Shown one piece after another: positions 42,870 through 51,668 of a stretch of DNA of 64,000 nt. The notes beneath the pieces were generated by a model. That model saw nothing but the letters and a program-made list of their open reading frames with translations. It made no database searches and was not told where the DNA came from. The stretch comes from Flavobacterium sediminis (lineage in GTDB: Bacteria; Bacteroidota; Bacteroidia; Flavobacteriales; Flavobacteriaceae): NCBI RefSeq assembly GCF_003148385.1, contig NZ_CP029463.1, positions 2,480,001-2,544,000 of the forward strand, read 5' to 3'. The translations under genes were made by a program, and so were the position numbers. Position 1 is the first letter of the stretch, and each line of letters begins with the position of its first letter.

Positions 42870-45800
42870 TTATCTTTTTAAACTAAAGTGACCTCTGTGT
42901 TCTTTGCCATTTTCCCTGATTACTACAAACCAATAATCATCTGAAGGTAATTGTTGGCCAAGGTAGGTTCCGTCCCAGCCTTCTGAAATCGAACTTAGCT
43001 GTTTTAGGAATTTTCCATAGCGATTGAAAATCTTAATTTGCAAATTAGGTTCGTTATCAGAGAATTTGATTTTCCAGGTATCGTTATAACCGTCTTGATT
43101 AGGCGTAAAGTATTTCGGATACATCAATAGATAAATATCGCCGGTAGAAACACCACAACCGTGTTTATCTCTTACATAAACAGTATATTCTCCGTTTGGT
43201 AATTCCGTAAACAGATTGCTGTCTTGATAATCAATTCCATTTAGCGAATATTCATAATCGCCAAGTCCGGTTACATTAATTTGAATAGTGTTGTTTTCAA
43301 CAGTCCAATCGTGGGGCTCAAAATTCACTATTGTTGCCGGATTAGACAATACGATCTGAAAAGTTTTTGTTGCGGAACAAATAACACTTCCGTGATCTTC
43401 TGTTACTGTAAGCGAATAATTTCCGGGTTGATCCACTGTTAAAACGTTTCCGACAGTTCCTTCAGACCAGGTGTAAGAGTCAAAATTAGAATCTTCTCTA
43501 ATAGTCACTGTAAAATTTTCGCATAAGTAATATAAGTTTTCTAAATCTATTACAGGAGAAGCGATCATTTCAAGTTCGAGAGTTGCAACGCTAAAACATC
43601 CGTTAGAGTCTTTAATAGTAACATAAATCGATTGATTTGTATTTATTAAATCGTACGAGCTTGGATTGTTAATTCGGTCGTTTGGATTCTCTGTTAAAGC
43701 CCCCTGCTGCGAATTGTAAAATTGAAAGGTGTAATTATTTGAATTGTTAATGTATTCATTATTGAAGGCATTCAGATCTGTAATTTCGTGTCCGTCGTTA
43801 AGATTGTCGCAAACTAGAGTAGAAAAATCGTTAACAACAGGCAGCGGAAGATAGTATGAGTTTATTGTGACTACTCTATTTAAAGACTCGCAATTAGCTC
43901 TTCTGACTTTGATAGTAACTGTATTTCCTCCGTTTAGGTTCCCCATAGTATTTGAAGTGGACCAAGTGACTCCTCCGTCAAAACTATATTCATCACCAAG
44001 TGTTGTTATTGTTACTGTAGCATACTTGTCACAACCGGCAGGGTCAATAGTATAATTAGGCTGAATGTTCTGAAAGTTGTAAACATTTACATATACGTTC
44101 GGAGAGATACATCCGTCCTCATTTTTGATTTTTATAATATAGGTACCTGTGTTTACATTGAATAATGTATTTGATGTTTGCCAGGTATTACCACCATCAA
44201 AACTATATTCGATTGCATTTGTTGTAATTGTGATAGTTCCTAATAACGAACAAAAAGGTTCAAAAACGGTATAAGTAGGAGGATCTAAGAAAACATCGTA
44301 AAAACTAATAGTTTTAGGATTTGAGATACATCCGTTTTGATCTTTAACTCTGATATGGTAAGTACCTATCGGTAAATTACTCATTGTATTGTTTGTGGTC
44401 CAGGTTAAGCCGTCATCAAAGCTATATTCTGTAGAAGCTGTTGTAACGGTAATCGTTCCGGTGTCTCCGCAAAAAGCAGGATTTGTATAAGTGACATTAG
44501 GTGTCGGAGATAAAAAAGGAGTTATGGTAACAGGTGAACTGTAAGATTCACATCCCATAATAGTTCTTATCTTAACATAATAAGTTCCGACGCTTAAATT
44601 TGTCATTTGTGCATTTGTTGACCAAGTTAAACCGTCATCGTAGCTATATTCTGAAGCGGGGGATGTAACGGTAATCGTTCCGTGTGGACTAAAACAATCC
44701 GGTTGACTAACACTGATTGTAGGTAATACTGCTACCTGATTGGGTAAAATGGTAACTTGATTTGTAGAAGAACATCCATAACTATCCGTTACCGTTACAG
44801 AATAAGTTCCGGTTGCATAAACATCAATACTTTGAGTTGTTTCTCCGGTTGACCACAAATAACTGGCTCCTTGAGAAGCTGTTAAAGTTGTGCTTCCGCT
44901 GCAAACATTTAAAATTCCTGAAATGGTAGTGTAAGGATTCTTTACAATAAGTTGAATAGGTGTAATTTTATAGCAAGTGCTGTCTTGAGTTACTCTTACA
45001 AATATAGTGTTGGTGTAACTTTCAGAGTTAGTGATTACAGTAATAGCATTAGTGTCATTATAAGCATCACTTTGAGTTGCGAAGTAACTGAAAGTATAAT
45101 TGTTATTACTTACAATTTGACTTTCACAATCCGTTAAATTAAAGAATTCTTTACCGTTTCCATCTGAATCACAAGCAAAAAGATCGGTGGTTTGTAGTGT
45201 AATAGGACAGTCATTACAATTTAGAAATGAGATGTCCCATCCCGGATTAGCATCATCATCAACAGCTCCGTTAAAGCTTGTTCCGGTACAAGGAAGAGTT
45301 GTAGTTTGTGAGAGGTTGTAGTTTATTTCTGCATCTAAATTGTAAAAAGTATTAGGAGCGGCAGGTAAATCATTTTGATTAATAGTGAAACAAAATGTTT
45401 CATTAGTAAGATCTAATTGTGAGGGAGTAGAACTTGAAAAAATGATTTGGTTATTTTCATCTTTAATATTTAACGTTATAGTATCTATGTCTGCACTAAT
45501 ACCTCCCGAATTCGGTATTGTAAAGCTACCGCAAATGGATAACGGAAAAGTAGGACAATCTAAATATAGCGGATCTAATTCAATGCTTCCTTGTAAATTT
45601 TCATTAGAGTGAAGCAAACACAAGTCGTCAATGTAAGCATAACCGAAATGACCGCTTAATCCACATCGGGAAGCCATAAATTCAATAGTAAAATCTTCAT
45701 TATTGGGGATAGAAGAAATATCTAAAATTCCTGATTGCCAGTTTTGAGTATAAAGTATTATACTGTTATATGATCCGCTACCGGCCTCTGTAAAAATACA

Positions 45801-46499
45801 GTTCTCCGGATCGCCTATCAAACAGAACTCACTTATAATAGAACCGTTCTTAATGATTCTGGCTTTAAAATAAGGTTGTTCATTATCATGATTACTACCG
45901 GGAATACTTTCTAATACCGTTTTGAAGTTAAATTTTACTTCAGTTTCATTATTAGTTTTAAACCTTTTTGTCTGAACTACACTAGATGTAGTATATGAAT
46001 TTTTGTGATTTAGTTTTAAGACATATTGATCAAATCCGTCAATTTCTCCGATAAACTCGTCGTAATAATTGGATGGAACAGTTGTAGCCATTAAGCCGGA
46101 TTGATTCGGGTTGTATTGAGGAATTAGCTGATTAGCCTGTACCTGTATAGGTTTACATTGCATCGGATTCGAAGGATCACCAGTGGCATAGCTGTAATCT
46201 TTTAAATAAAAATTGTTATTAACGGATTCAAACTCCTCAAAATTACTATTACTACATAAAAAAACAGAGCTTTGTAATCTTGTAAAAGGGATGTTTCGAG
46301 AAGTATTGATTTCTTTTTCTTCTCTTAAATTAGCCAAATATTGAATTCTTTGAATTGAATCGCTCAGGTCAAAATTGCTTCTGTTTTCAATAACTTTACC
46401 GTTAAAAAAATGTAGATCGCTTTTTTGATTTGTAGTTGTATTTTGAGAATAGGAAAAAGTTAAGGTTAATAATAAAAGGTAAGCAAGTAATTTGTTCAT
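42870..46499 (-). CDS. Large secreted repeat protein with type IX (type B) sorting domain
   Basis: 1,209 residues. A signal peptide (MNKLLAYLLLLTLTFSYSQ) leads to a beta-rich extracellular protein. Residues about 590-880 hold four tandem modules of about 72 residues, each with EYS(F/Y)D(D/G)G..TW.T...M.NL..GTY..K....C.S, e.g. EYSFDGGNTWQTSN. The C-terminus is a gliding motility-associated type B sorting domain: FTPNQDGYNDTWKIKF, IKIFNRYGKFLKQL, EGWDGTYLGQQLPSDDYWFVV. It should be exported by the Por/type IX system and attached or released at the surface, perhaps as an adhesin. A TACTTTTG box precedes it. Confidence 0.93.
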   Translation of the reverse strand: MNKLLAYLLLLTLTFSYSQNTTTNQKSDLHFFNGKVIENRSNFDLSDSIQRIQYLANLREEKEINTSRNIPFTRLQSSVFLCSNSNFEEFESVNNNFYLKDYSYATGDPSNPMQCKPIQVQANQLIPQYNPNQSGLMATTVPSNYYDEFIGEIDGFDQYVLKLNHKNSYTTSSVVQTKRFKTNNETEVKFNFKTVLESIPGSNHDNEQPYFKARIIKNGSIISEFCLIGDPENCIFTEAGSGSYNSIILYTQNWQSGILDISSIPNNEDFTIEFMASRCGLSGHFGYAYIDDLCLLHSNENLQGSIELDPLYLDCPTFPLSICGSFTIPNSGGISADIDTITLNIKDENNQIIFSSSTPSQLDLTNETFCFTINQNDLPAAPNTFYNLDAEINYNLSQTTTLPCTGTSFNGAVDDDANPGWDISFLNCNDCPITLQTTDLFACDSDGNGKEFFNLTDCESQIVSNNNYTFSYFATQSDAYNDTNAITVITNSESYTNTIFVRVTQDSTCYKITPIQLIVKNPYTTISGILNVCSGSTTLTASQGASYLWSTGETTQSIDVYATGTYSVTVTDSYGCSSTNQVTILPNQVAVLPTISVSQPDCFSPHGTITVTSPASEYSYDDGLTWSTNAQMTNLSVGTYYVKIRTIMGCESYSSPVTITPFLSPTPNVTYTNPAFCGDTGTITVTTASTEYSFDDGLTWTTNNTMSNLPIGTYHIRVKDQNGCISNPKTISFYDVFLDPPTYTVFEPFCSLLGTITITTNAIEYSFDGGNTWQTSNTLFNVNTGTYIIKIKNEDGCISPNVYVNVYNFQNIQPNYTIDPAGCDKYATVTITTLGDEYSFDGGVTWSTSNTMGNLNGGNTVTIKVRRANCESLNRVVTINSYYLPLPVVNDFSTLVCDNLNDGHEITDLNAFNNEYINNSNNYTFQFYNSQQGALTENPNDRINNPSSYDLINTNQSIYVTIKDSNGCFSVATLELEMIASPVIDLENLYYLCENFTVTIREDSNFDSYTWSEGTVGNVLTVDQPGNYSLTVTEDHGSVICSATKTFQIVLSNPATIVNFEPHDWTVENNTIQINVTGLGDYEYSLNGIDYQDSNLFTELPNGEYTVYVRDKHGCGVSTGDIYLLMYPKYFTPNQDGYNDTWKIKFSDNEPNLQIKIFNRYGKFLKQLSSISEGWDGTYLGQQLPSDDYWFVVIRENGKEHRGHFSLKR

Positions 46500-46516
46500 A
46501 TTTGTAAAAATTTTTG

Positions 46517-46524
46517 CAAAAGTA
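46517..46524 (-). promoter_or_regulatory. -7 promoter box of the type IX cargo gene
   Basis: The minus strand reads TACTTTTG (TAnnTTTG), 18 bp before the ATG. Confidence 0.55.
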
Positions 46525-46565
46525 GAAGAAAAAATAAGATGAGAAAGTAGACTCAGTTGTTTTAT

Positions 46566-47147
46566 TTATAGAGATAAAAAAATAACTTTAATTTTACTCA
46601 AAGTTTTCAATTTTGAAAAACAGACTTCTGCAATTCCGCCTTTATAGCCTAAATCGGCATCTGATTACTACTTAAAAATTATTCCAACTGTTTGATAGAA
46701 TAATCAGATTATTTCACGAGGCTTTATTTCTTGTGACAATTTGATTTCATCTTGAATGGAGATGTGTTTTAATAACCAATAACCGTCGTTTTTGAATTAA
46801 TTTTTATCAGAGACTTAATAAAAGAATTTGAGTCATAACGTATAGGAACTTCAGTATACCCTTTTAAATTTTGATAAATAGTAGTTTCTTTTAATCAACC
46901 ATATGAGCTCCAATAGTATTTGTACTTTTCCATTTTTCTTTTGGAGCAACTTCTTTTTGAGGATAGAGATTATTTCAAAAGCGTTTCACGTACTTGTATT
47001 TACTTCCTGACTGTTAATCTCTTATTCAATATCAATAATTTTTTTGATGTCGCCTCTTATCCTTAGTTAAGTTGGGGTTATAGGCGTTTTTTCATCATAT
47101 GAAAACAGTATTAAAACAAGGATTATTAAGGGAAATAGCTTTTTCAT
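46566..47147 (-). pseudogene. Decayed lipoprotein gene
   Basis: This fills most of the only long gap without an intact gene (46500-47243). The minus strand from 47147 reads MKKLFPLIILVLILFSYDEK, a lipoprotein-like signal in which the expected lipobox Cys is Tyr, then stops. Protein-like fragments continue in shifting frames: QKEVAPKEKWKSTNTIGAH, YQNLKGYTEVPIRYDSNSF followed by IKSLIKINSKTTVIGY, ISIQDEIKLSQEIKPREII and DADLGYKGGIAEVCFSKLK. Several stops and frameshifts lie between them. The middle fragment looks a little like a bacterial SH3 domain. The remainder of the gap (47148-47223) shows nothing but the promoter of the next gene. Confidence 0.75.
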
Positions 47148-47223
47148 GAAGCTGGTTTTTACAAAAACAAGAAGTTTTGTAAATCATCCTGTATAAAAAA
47201 TATTTATAATTATTCAGGAATAT

Positions 47224-47231
47224 TAACTTTG
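47224..47231 (+). promoter_or_regulatory. -7 promoter box of the radical SAM gene
   Basis: TAACTTTG matches TAnnTTTG. It overlaps a TTG at 47229 that would otherwise be read as the start, so translation must begin further on. Confidence 0.6.
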
Positions 47232-47243
47232 CAGAAAAATATT

Positions 47244-49463
47244 TTGAAAGACATCTTCCTGATAACACCTCCTTTTACACAGTTGAATACTCCGTATCCG
47301 GCCACTGCTTATTTAAAAGGTTTTTTGAATACACAAGAGATTTCTTCGTTCCAAATGGATTTAGGAATTGAAGTGATTTTAGCATTGTTTTCAAAGAAAG
47401 GGTTAGAAGATATTTTTCATTTAGTGTCCGTTCAGGCGGAGTCGAGAACTTTTTTTGAAGCTTATTCTGAAAACTCACAAAGGATTCTTGCTTTACAAAC
47501 AGAATACATCAAAACCATAGATGCTGTAATCGCCTTCCTTCAAGATAAAAACCCTTCATTAGCCAGACAGATCTGCAGTGGTAATTTCCTGCCGGAAGCT
47601 TCTCGTTTTCAACAGCTCGACGATATGGAATGGGCTTTTGGAAACATGGGAATGCAGGATAAAGCGAAACATTTGGCAACGTTATATCTTGAAGATTTGT
47701 CGGACTTTATAGTTGAATGTGTTGATGAAAATTTTGGATTTAGTCGTTATGCCGAACGTTTGGGGCGAAGTGCCAATTCATTTGACGAATTGTATGAAGT
47801 TTTAAATACAAAATCAACTTACATTGATGAGATTACACTTTCGATCTTCAAAGATAAGATACTGACAATCCAACCTAAATTAGTTTGTTTTTCAGTGCCG
47901 TTTCCGGGAAATTTATACAGCGCTTTTCGTTGTGCTCAGTTTTTAAAAACCAATTTTCCCGAGATTAAAATAGCAATGGGAGGGGGCTTTCCCAATACTG
48001 AACTTCGCGATCTAAAAGACGAAAGAGTGTTTGAATTCTTCGATTTTATTACCTTAGATGACGGCGAATTACCAGTGGAATTATTGTATCGCAATAGTTG
48101 TCATTTCGACGAAGGAGAAATCGCATCAAAAGAATACAAAAGAACCTTATTGCTAGAAAACAACCAAGTAGTTTATAAAAACGATACAACATTACGCGAT
48201 TACAAACAAAATGAAGTGGGAGCTCCTGATTATTCTGATTTATGGTTAGATAAATACATTTCAGTAATAGAGGTTGCCAATCCTATGCATAGTTTGTGGA
48301 GTGACGGTCGTTGGAATAAACTAACGATGGCACATGGTTGCTATTGGGGGAAATGTACGTTTTGCGATATTTCGTTAGATTATATTAAAGTTTACGAACC
48401 CGTTCATGCTAAGATTTTAGTCGACAGAATGGAAGAAATTATAGCACAAACAGATGAAACCGGATTTCACTTTGTAGATGAAGCAGCACCGCCGGCTTTA
48501 ATGCGTGAATTAGCTTTGGAAATTTTACGTCGTAATCTGGTTGTGACTTGGTGGACGAATATTCGTTTTGAAAAAAGTTTCACTCGCGATTTGTGTTTTT
48601 TGCTGAAAGAGTCGGGTTGTATTGCCGTTTCCGGCGGATTGGAAGTTGCTTCCGATCGCTTACTGGAATTGATTAAAAAAGGTGTTACCGTAGAACAAGT
48701 GGCACAGGTTACCCGAAATTTTACTGAAAGCGGTATCATGGTTCATGCCTATTTAATGTATGGTTATCCTACGCAAACCGTTCAGGAAACTGTGGATAGC
48801 CTGGAAATGGTACGTCAAATGTTTGAACTCGGTATTCTACAAAGCGGTTTTTGGCATCAATTTGCCATGACGGCTCATAGTCCGGTGGGATTGAACCCGG
48901 AAGAATTTGGCGTAATTCCCGACGTAAAAGAGATATCATTTGCGAATAACGATATCCAATTCAAAGACAAAACCGGAATCAATCATGATAAATTCAGTTT
49001 CGGACTGAAGAAATCCTTGTTCAATTACATGCACGGTATTTGTTTTGATTATGATTTACAAGATTGGTTCGATTTTAAAATTCCCGGAACAAAAATTCAT
49101 CCGGACTATATTCATGATTCCATTACTAAAGAAGAGAATTTTAAAATAAGACCAAATGCAAGATTACTCTTTTTAGGCACTATGTCAAAGACTGAACACG
49201 TTAGAAAACAGAAAAAAGGTAGAGTTTTTGATAATTTAATGTTACATTTTGAGACCAAAAGCAATTCATTTTCAATAACTTTAGAAAAAGAACAAGGCGA
49301 TTGGCTTTTAGAACAACTACCTTTGCTTACGCCATCGTCAAATCAGAAAGTATTGCTCTCTGAATGGAAAAACAGCTTTGACGAATGTTTTGATGACTTC
49401 GAATTATTTTGGTTTTCCAAACCCATGCAAAACCTAAGGATGGCAGGGCTTCTGGTCTTATAG
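47244..49463 (+). CDS. B12-binding-domain radical SAM protein
   Basis: 739 residues from the TTG at 47244, giving (M)KDIFLITPPFTQLNTPYPA; the TTG at 47229 lies in the -7 box, and the next Met is too far inside. An N-terminal cobalamin-binding-like region (MGGGFPNTELRDLKD, about residue 250) is followed by the radical SAM core with AHGCYWGKCTFCDIS, a Cx4Cx2C spacing rather than the usual Cx3Cx2C, and GGLEVASDRLLELIKKG. The substrate is unknown; some relatives methylate unreactive carbons. Two palindromic DNA repeat copies lie in frame at 47426 and 48099. Confidence 0.85.
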   Translation: MKDIFLITPPFTQLNTPYPATAYLKGFLNTQEISSFQMDLGIEVILALFSKKGLEDIFHLVSVQAESRTFFEAYSENSQRILALQTEYIKTIDAVIAFLQDKNPSLARQICSGNFLPEASRFQQLDDMEWAFGNMGMQDKAKHLATLYLEDLSDFIVECVDENFGFSRYAERLGRSANSFDELYEVLNTKSTYIDEITLSIFKDKILTIQPKLVCFSVPFPGNLYSAFRCAQFLKTNFPEIKIAMGGGFPNTELRDLKDERVFEFFDFITLDDGELPVELLYRNSCHFDEGEIASKEYKRTLLLENNQVVYKNDTTLRDYKQNEVGAPDYSDLWLDKYISVIEVANPMHSLWSDGRWNKLTMAHGCYWGKCTFCDISLDYIKVYEPVHAKILVDRMEEIIAQTDETGFHFVDEAAPPALMRELALEILRRNLVVTWWTNIRFEKSFTRDLCFLLKESGCIAVSGGLEVASDRLLELIKKGVTVEQVAQVTRNFTESGIMVHAYLMYGYPTQTVQETVDSLEMVRQMFELGILQSGFWHQFAMTAHSPVGLNPEEFGVIPDVKEISFANNDIQFKDKTGINHDKFSFGLKKSLFNYMHGICFDYDLQDWFDFKIPGTKIHPDYIHDSITKEENFKIRPNARLLFLGTMSKTEHVRKQKKGRVFDNLMLHFETKSNSFSITLEKEQGDWLLEQLPLLTPSSNQKVLLSEWKNSFDECFDDFELFWFSKPMQNLRMAGLLVL
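47426..47450 (+). repeat. Palindromic repeat copy 1 in the radical SAM gene
   Basis: Begins GTCCGTTCAGGCGGAGTCGA and continues GAACT; it shares GCGGAGTCGAG with the copies at 21576 and 23061 but is read in a different frame (SVQAESRT). Confidence 0.6.
48099..48126 (+). repeat. Palindromic repeat copy 2 in the radical SAM gene
   Basis: Begins TGTCATTTCGACGAAGGAGA and ends AATCGCAT; ATTTC and GAAAT can pair. It is a related sub-type with GTCATTTCG at its head and is read as CHFDEGEIA. Confidence 0.5.
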
Positions 49464-49502
49464 CTATATTTATTTACCATAATTTGTATTTTTTTAGAAC
49501 AC

Positions 49503-49514
49503 GAAAACGTTTTC
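49503..49514. promoter_or_regulatory. Palindrome upstream of the carboxylase operon
   Basis: GAAAACGTTTTC is a perfect 12-bp palindrome 40 bp before the first carboxylase gene; its shape recalls LacI-family operators. Confidence 0.35.
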
Positions 49515-49553
49515 TTTTACTTAATTTTACAATTCTTTTTAAAAAAGTAAAAT

Positions 49554-50039
49554 ATGAGTAATCATTATAAGTTAAACGTAAACAACACTTTTCAGTTTGA
49601 GGCTGATCAGGAAAAAGTTTCTCATTTAGACGCAATTAGCGTAGAAGGAAACAAGTATCACGTACTTAAAAATCACACCCCCTTTCAAGTCGAAATGGTT
49701 TCGGCAGATTTTATCCGGAAAAACTATACAGTAAAGGTGAATAACAATACCTACACTGTAAAAATAGGAGACGAACTGGATGCTCTTATCAAAGAGATGG
49801 GCTTCGAGATCGGAAAATCAAAACAGATCAATGCTATTAAAGCACCGATGCCGGGCTTAATTCTGGAGATTTCGGTTGAAGTCGGACAGGAAGTAAAAGA
49901 AAATGACCAATTACTGATCCTGGAAGCCATGAAAATGGAAAATAGTATTGCTTCGCCAAGAGACGGTGTTATCAAATCGATAACCGTTCAAAAAGGAAAT
50001 GCAGTAGAAAAAGGACAATTATTAATTGAATTCGAATAA
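49554..50039 (+). CDS. Biotin carboxyl carrier protein subunit of an acyl-CoA carboxylase
   Basis: 161 residues. The biotin site is Lys127 in LILEAMKMENSIASP, preceded by the KAPMPGLILEISVEVGQEV barrel strand of biotinyl domains. The N-terminal half (about 1-85) is a short beta-rich domain seen in the separate BCCP subunits of propionyl-CoA or methylmalonyl-CoA carboxylases. It is the first gene of a three-gene operon with the biotin carboxylase and carboxyltransferase. Confidence 0.92.
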   Translation: MSNHYKLNVNNTFQFEADQEKVSHLDAISVEGNKYHVLKNHTPFQVEMVSADFIRKNYTVKVNNNTYTVKIGDELDALIKEMGFEIGKSKQINAIKAPMPGLILEISVEVGQEVKENDQLLILEAMKMENSIASPRDGVIKSITVQKGNAVEKGQLLIEFE

Positions 50040-50141
50040 AAATAGAAACAAGGTGCAAGAACAAAGAAATGAGAAAGAGTGGCTCAAACAGCAGTCTTTT
50101 TTTTCAATGTAATACTCTTACATCTTTTATCTGAATAGAAT

Positions 50142-51581
50142 ATGAAAAAAATATTAGTTGCCAATAGAGGGGAAATTGCCCTTCGTGTTATGAAAACGGC
50201 AAAAAAAATGGGAATTAAAACTGTAGCGGTTTATTCTGTTGCCGATAGAAATGCACCTCACGTAAAATTTGCCGACGAAGCCGTTTGTATCGGGGAAGCC
50301 CCTTCTAACCAATCGTATTTAAGAGGAGATAAGATCATTGAAGTTTGTAAAGAATTAAATGTAGACGGAATTCACCCGGGATACGGATTTTTAAGTGAAA
50401 ATGCCGATTTTGCTGAGTTAGCAGAAAAAAATAACATTACATTCATCGGACCTAAATCAAAAGCGATCCATATTATGGGGAGCAAATTAGCAGCTAAAGA
50501 TGCTGTTAAAGAGTACAATATCCCAATGGTTCCGGGATTGGATGAAGCTATTACAGACGTGGCAAAAGCCAAAGAAGTAGCGAAACAAATTGGTTTTCCT
50601 ATCTTGATTAAAGCTTCTGCCGGAGGTGGCGGAAAAGGAATGCGTGTAGTAGAAAAAGAAAGCGAATTTGAATCACAGATGAATCGTGCTATTTCAGAAG
50701 CCACTTCAGCTTTCGGGGATGGTTCTGTATTTATTGAAAAATTTGTAACCTCACCCCGTCACATCGAAATTCAGATAATGGCAGATAGTCACGGAAATAT
50801 TTTATACCTTTTCGAAAGAGAATGTTCCATTCAACGTCGTCACCAAAAAGTGGTGGAAGAAGCCCCTTCATCCGTATTGACACCGGAAATTCGCAAGGCA
50901 ATGGGAGAAGCTGCTGTTAAAGTAGCGCAATCTTGTGATTATTTAGGAGCGGGAACGGTTGAGTTTTTATTAGACGAAAATAAAAATTTCTATTTCTTAG
51001 AAATGAACACACGTTTACAAGTAGAGCACCCGGTAACGGAATTGATTACAGGAATGGATTTGGTAGAAATGCAAATTCGTGTAGCTCGTGGCGAAGCACT
51101 TCAGGTAAAACAAGAAGACTTACAGATTAAAGGGCATGCTATGGAATTGCGAGTGTATGCGGAAGACCCGTTAAATGATTTCTTGCCAAGTGTAGGACAT
51201 CTGTCAACCTATCAGATTCCGGTGGGGGATGGTATCCGTGTAGATAACGGTTTTGAACAAGGAATGGATGTGCCGATTTATTACGATCCGATGCTGTCAA
51301 AATTGATTACTTATGGGAAAACACGAGAAGAAGCTATCCAAAGAATGAAAGAGGCAATCGATATGTACCATGTAGAAGGAGTAAGTACAACATTGCCGTT
51401 CGGAACATTTGTTATGGAGCATGAAGCCTTCAGAAGCGGAAATTTTGATACCAATTTCGTTAAAAAATACTATGACAGCGAAGTATTAAAAGTACAAGCT
51501 GAGAAAGAAGCAGAAATAGCGGCATTAGTAGCTTTGAAACAATATTTAGAAGATCAGAAAATAGTTCGTTTACCTAATTAA
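50142..51581 (+). CDS. accC: Biotin carboxylase subunit
   Basis: 479 residues. ATP-grasp biotin carboxylase motifs: MKKILVANRGEIALRVMKTA, HPGYGFLSENADFAE, KASAGGGGKGMRVV, the ECSIQRRHQKVVEEAPS loop and EMNTRLQVEHPVTE. It carboxylates the biotin on the neighbouring BCCP using bicarbonate and ATP. It lies second in the operon; the order BCCP-BC-CT points to a propionyl-CoA or broad acyl-CoA carboxylase rather than the acetyl-CoA enzyme, but the subunit itself cannot tell. Confidence 0.95.
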   Translation: MKKILVANRGEIALRVMKTAKKMGIKTVAVYSVADRNAPHVKFADEAVCIGEAPSNQSYLRGDKIIEVCKELNVDGIHPGYGFLSENADFAELAEKNNITFIGPKSKAIHIMGSKLAAKDAVKEYNIPMVPGLDEAITDVAKAKEVAKQIGFPILIKASAGGGGKGMRVVEKESEFESQMNRAISEATSAFGDGSVFIEKFVTSPRHIEIQIMADSHGNILYLFERECSIQRRHQKVVEEAPSSVLTPEIRKAMGEAAVKVAQSCDYLGAGTVEFLLDENKNFYFLEMNTRLQVEHPVTELITGMDLVEMQIRVARGEALQVKQEDLQIKGHAMELRVYAEDPLNDFLPSVGHLSTYQIPVGDGIRVDNGFEQGMDVPIYYDPMLSKLITYGKTREEAIQRMKEAIDMYHVEGVSTTLPFGTFVMEHEAFRSGNFDTNFVKKYYDSEVLKVQAEKEAEIAALVALKQYLEDQKIVRLPN

Positions 51582-51668
51582 GAAAAAAGGAACAAGAAGC
51601 AAGAAGCATAGGTGATAAGTTTGAAATAAATCTTTTCTCTTTTTCTTTCTTCTTTCATCTTAAAGAAT

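Noticed and set aside
43750-44700. Repeats in the type IX cargo gene looked like a possible repeat array
   Set aside because: They are coding modules of about 216 bp with diverged DNA, not CRISPR repeats with unique spacers.
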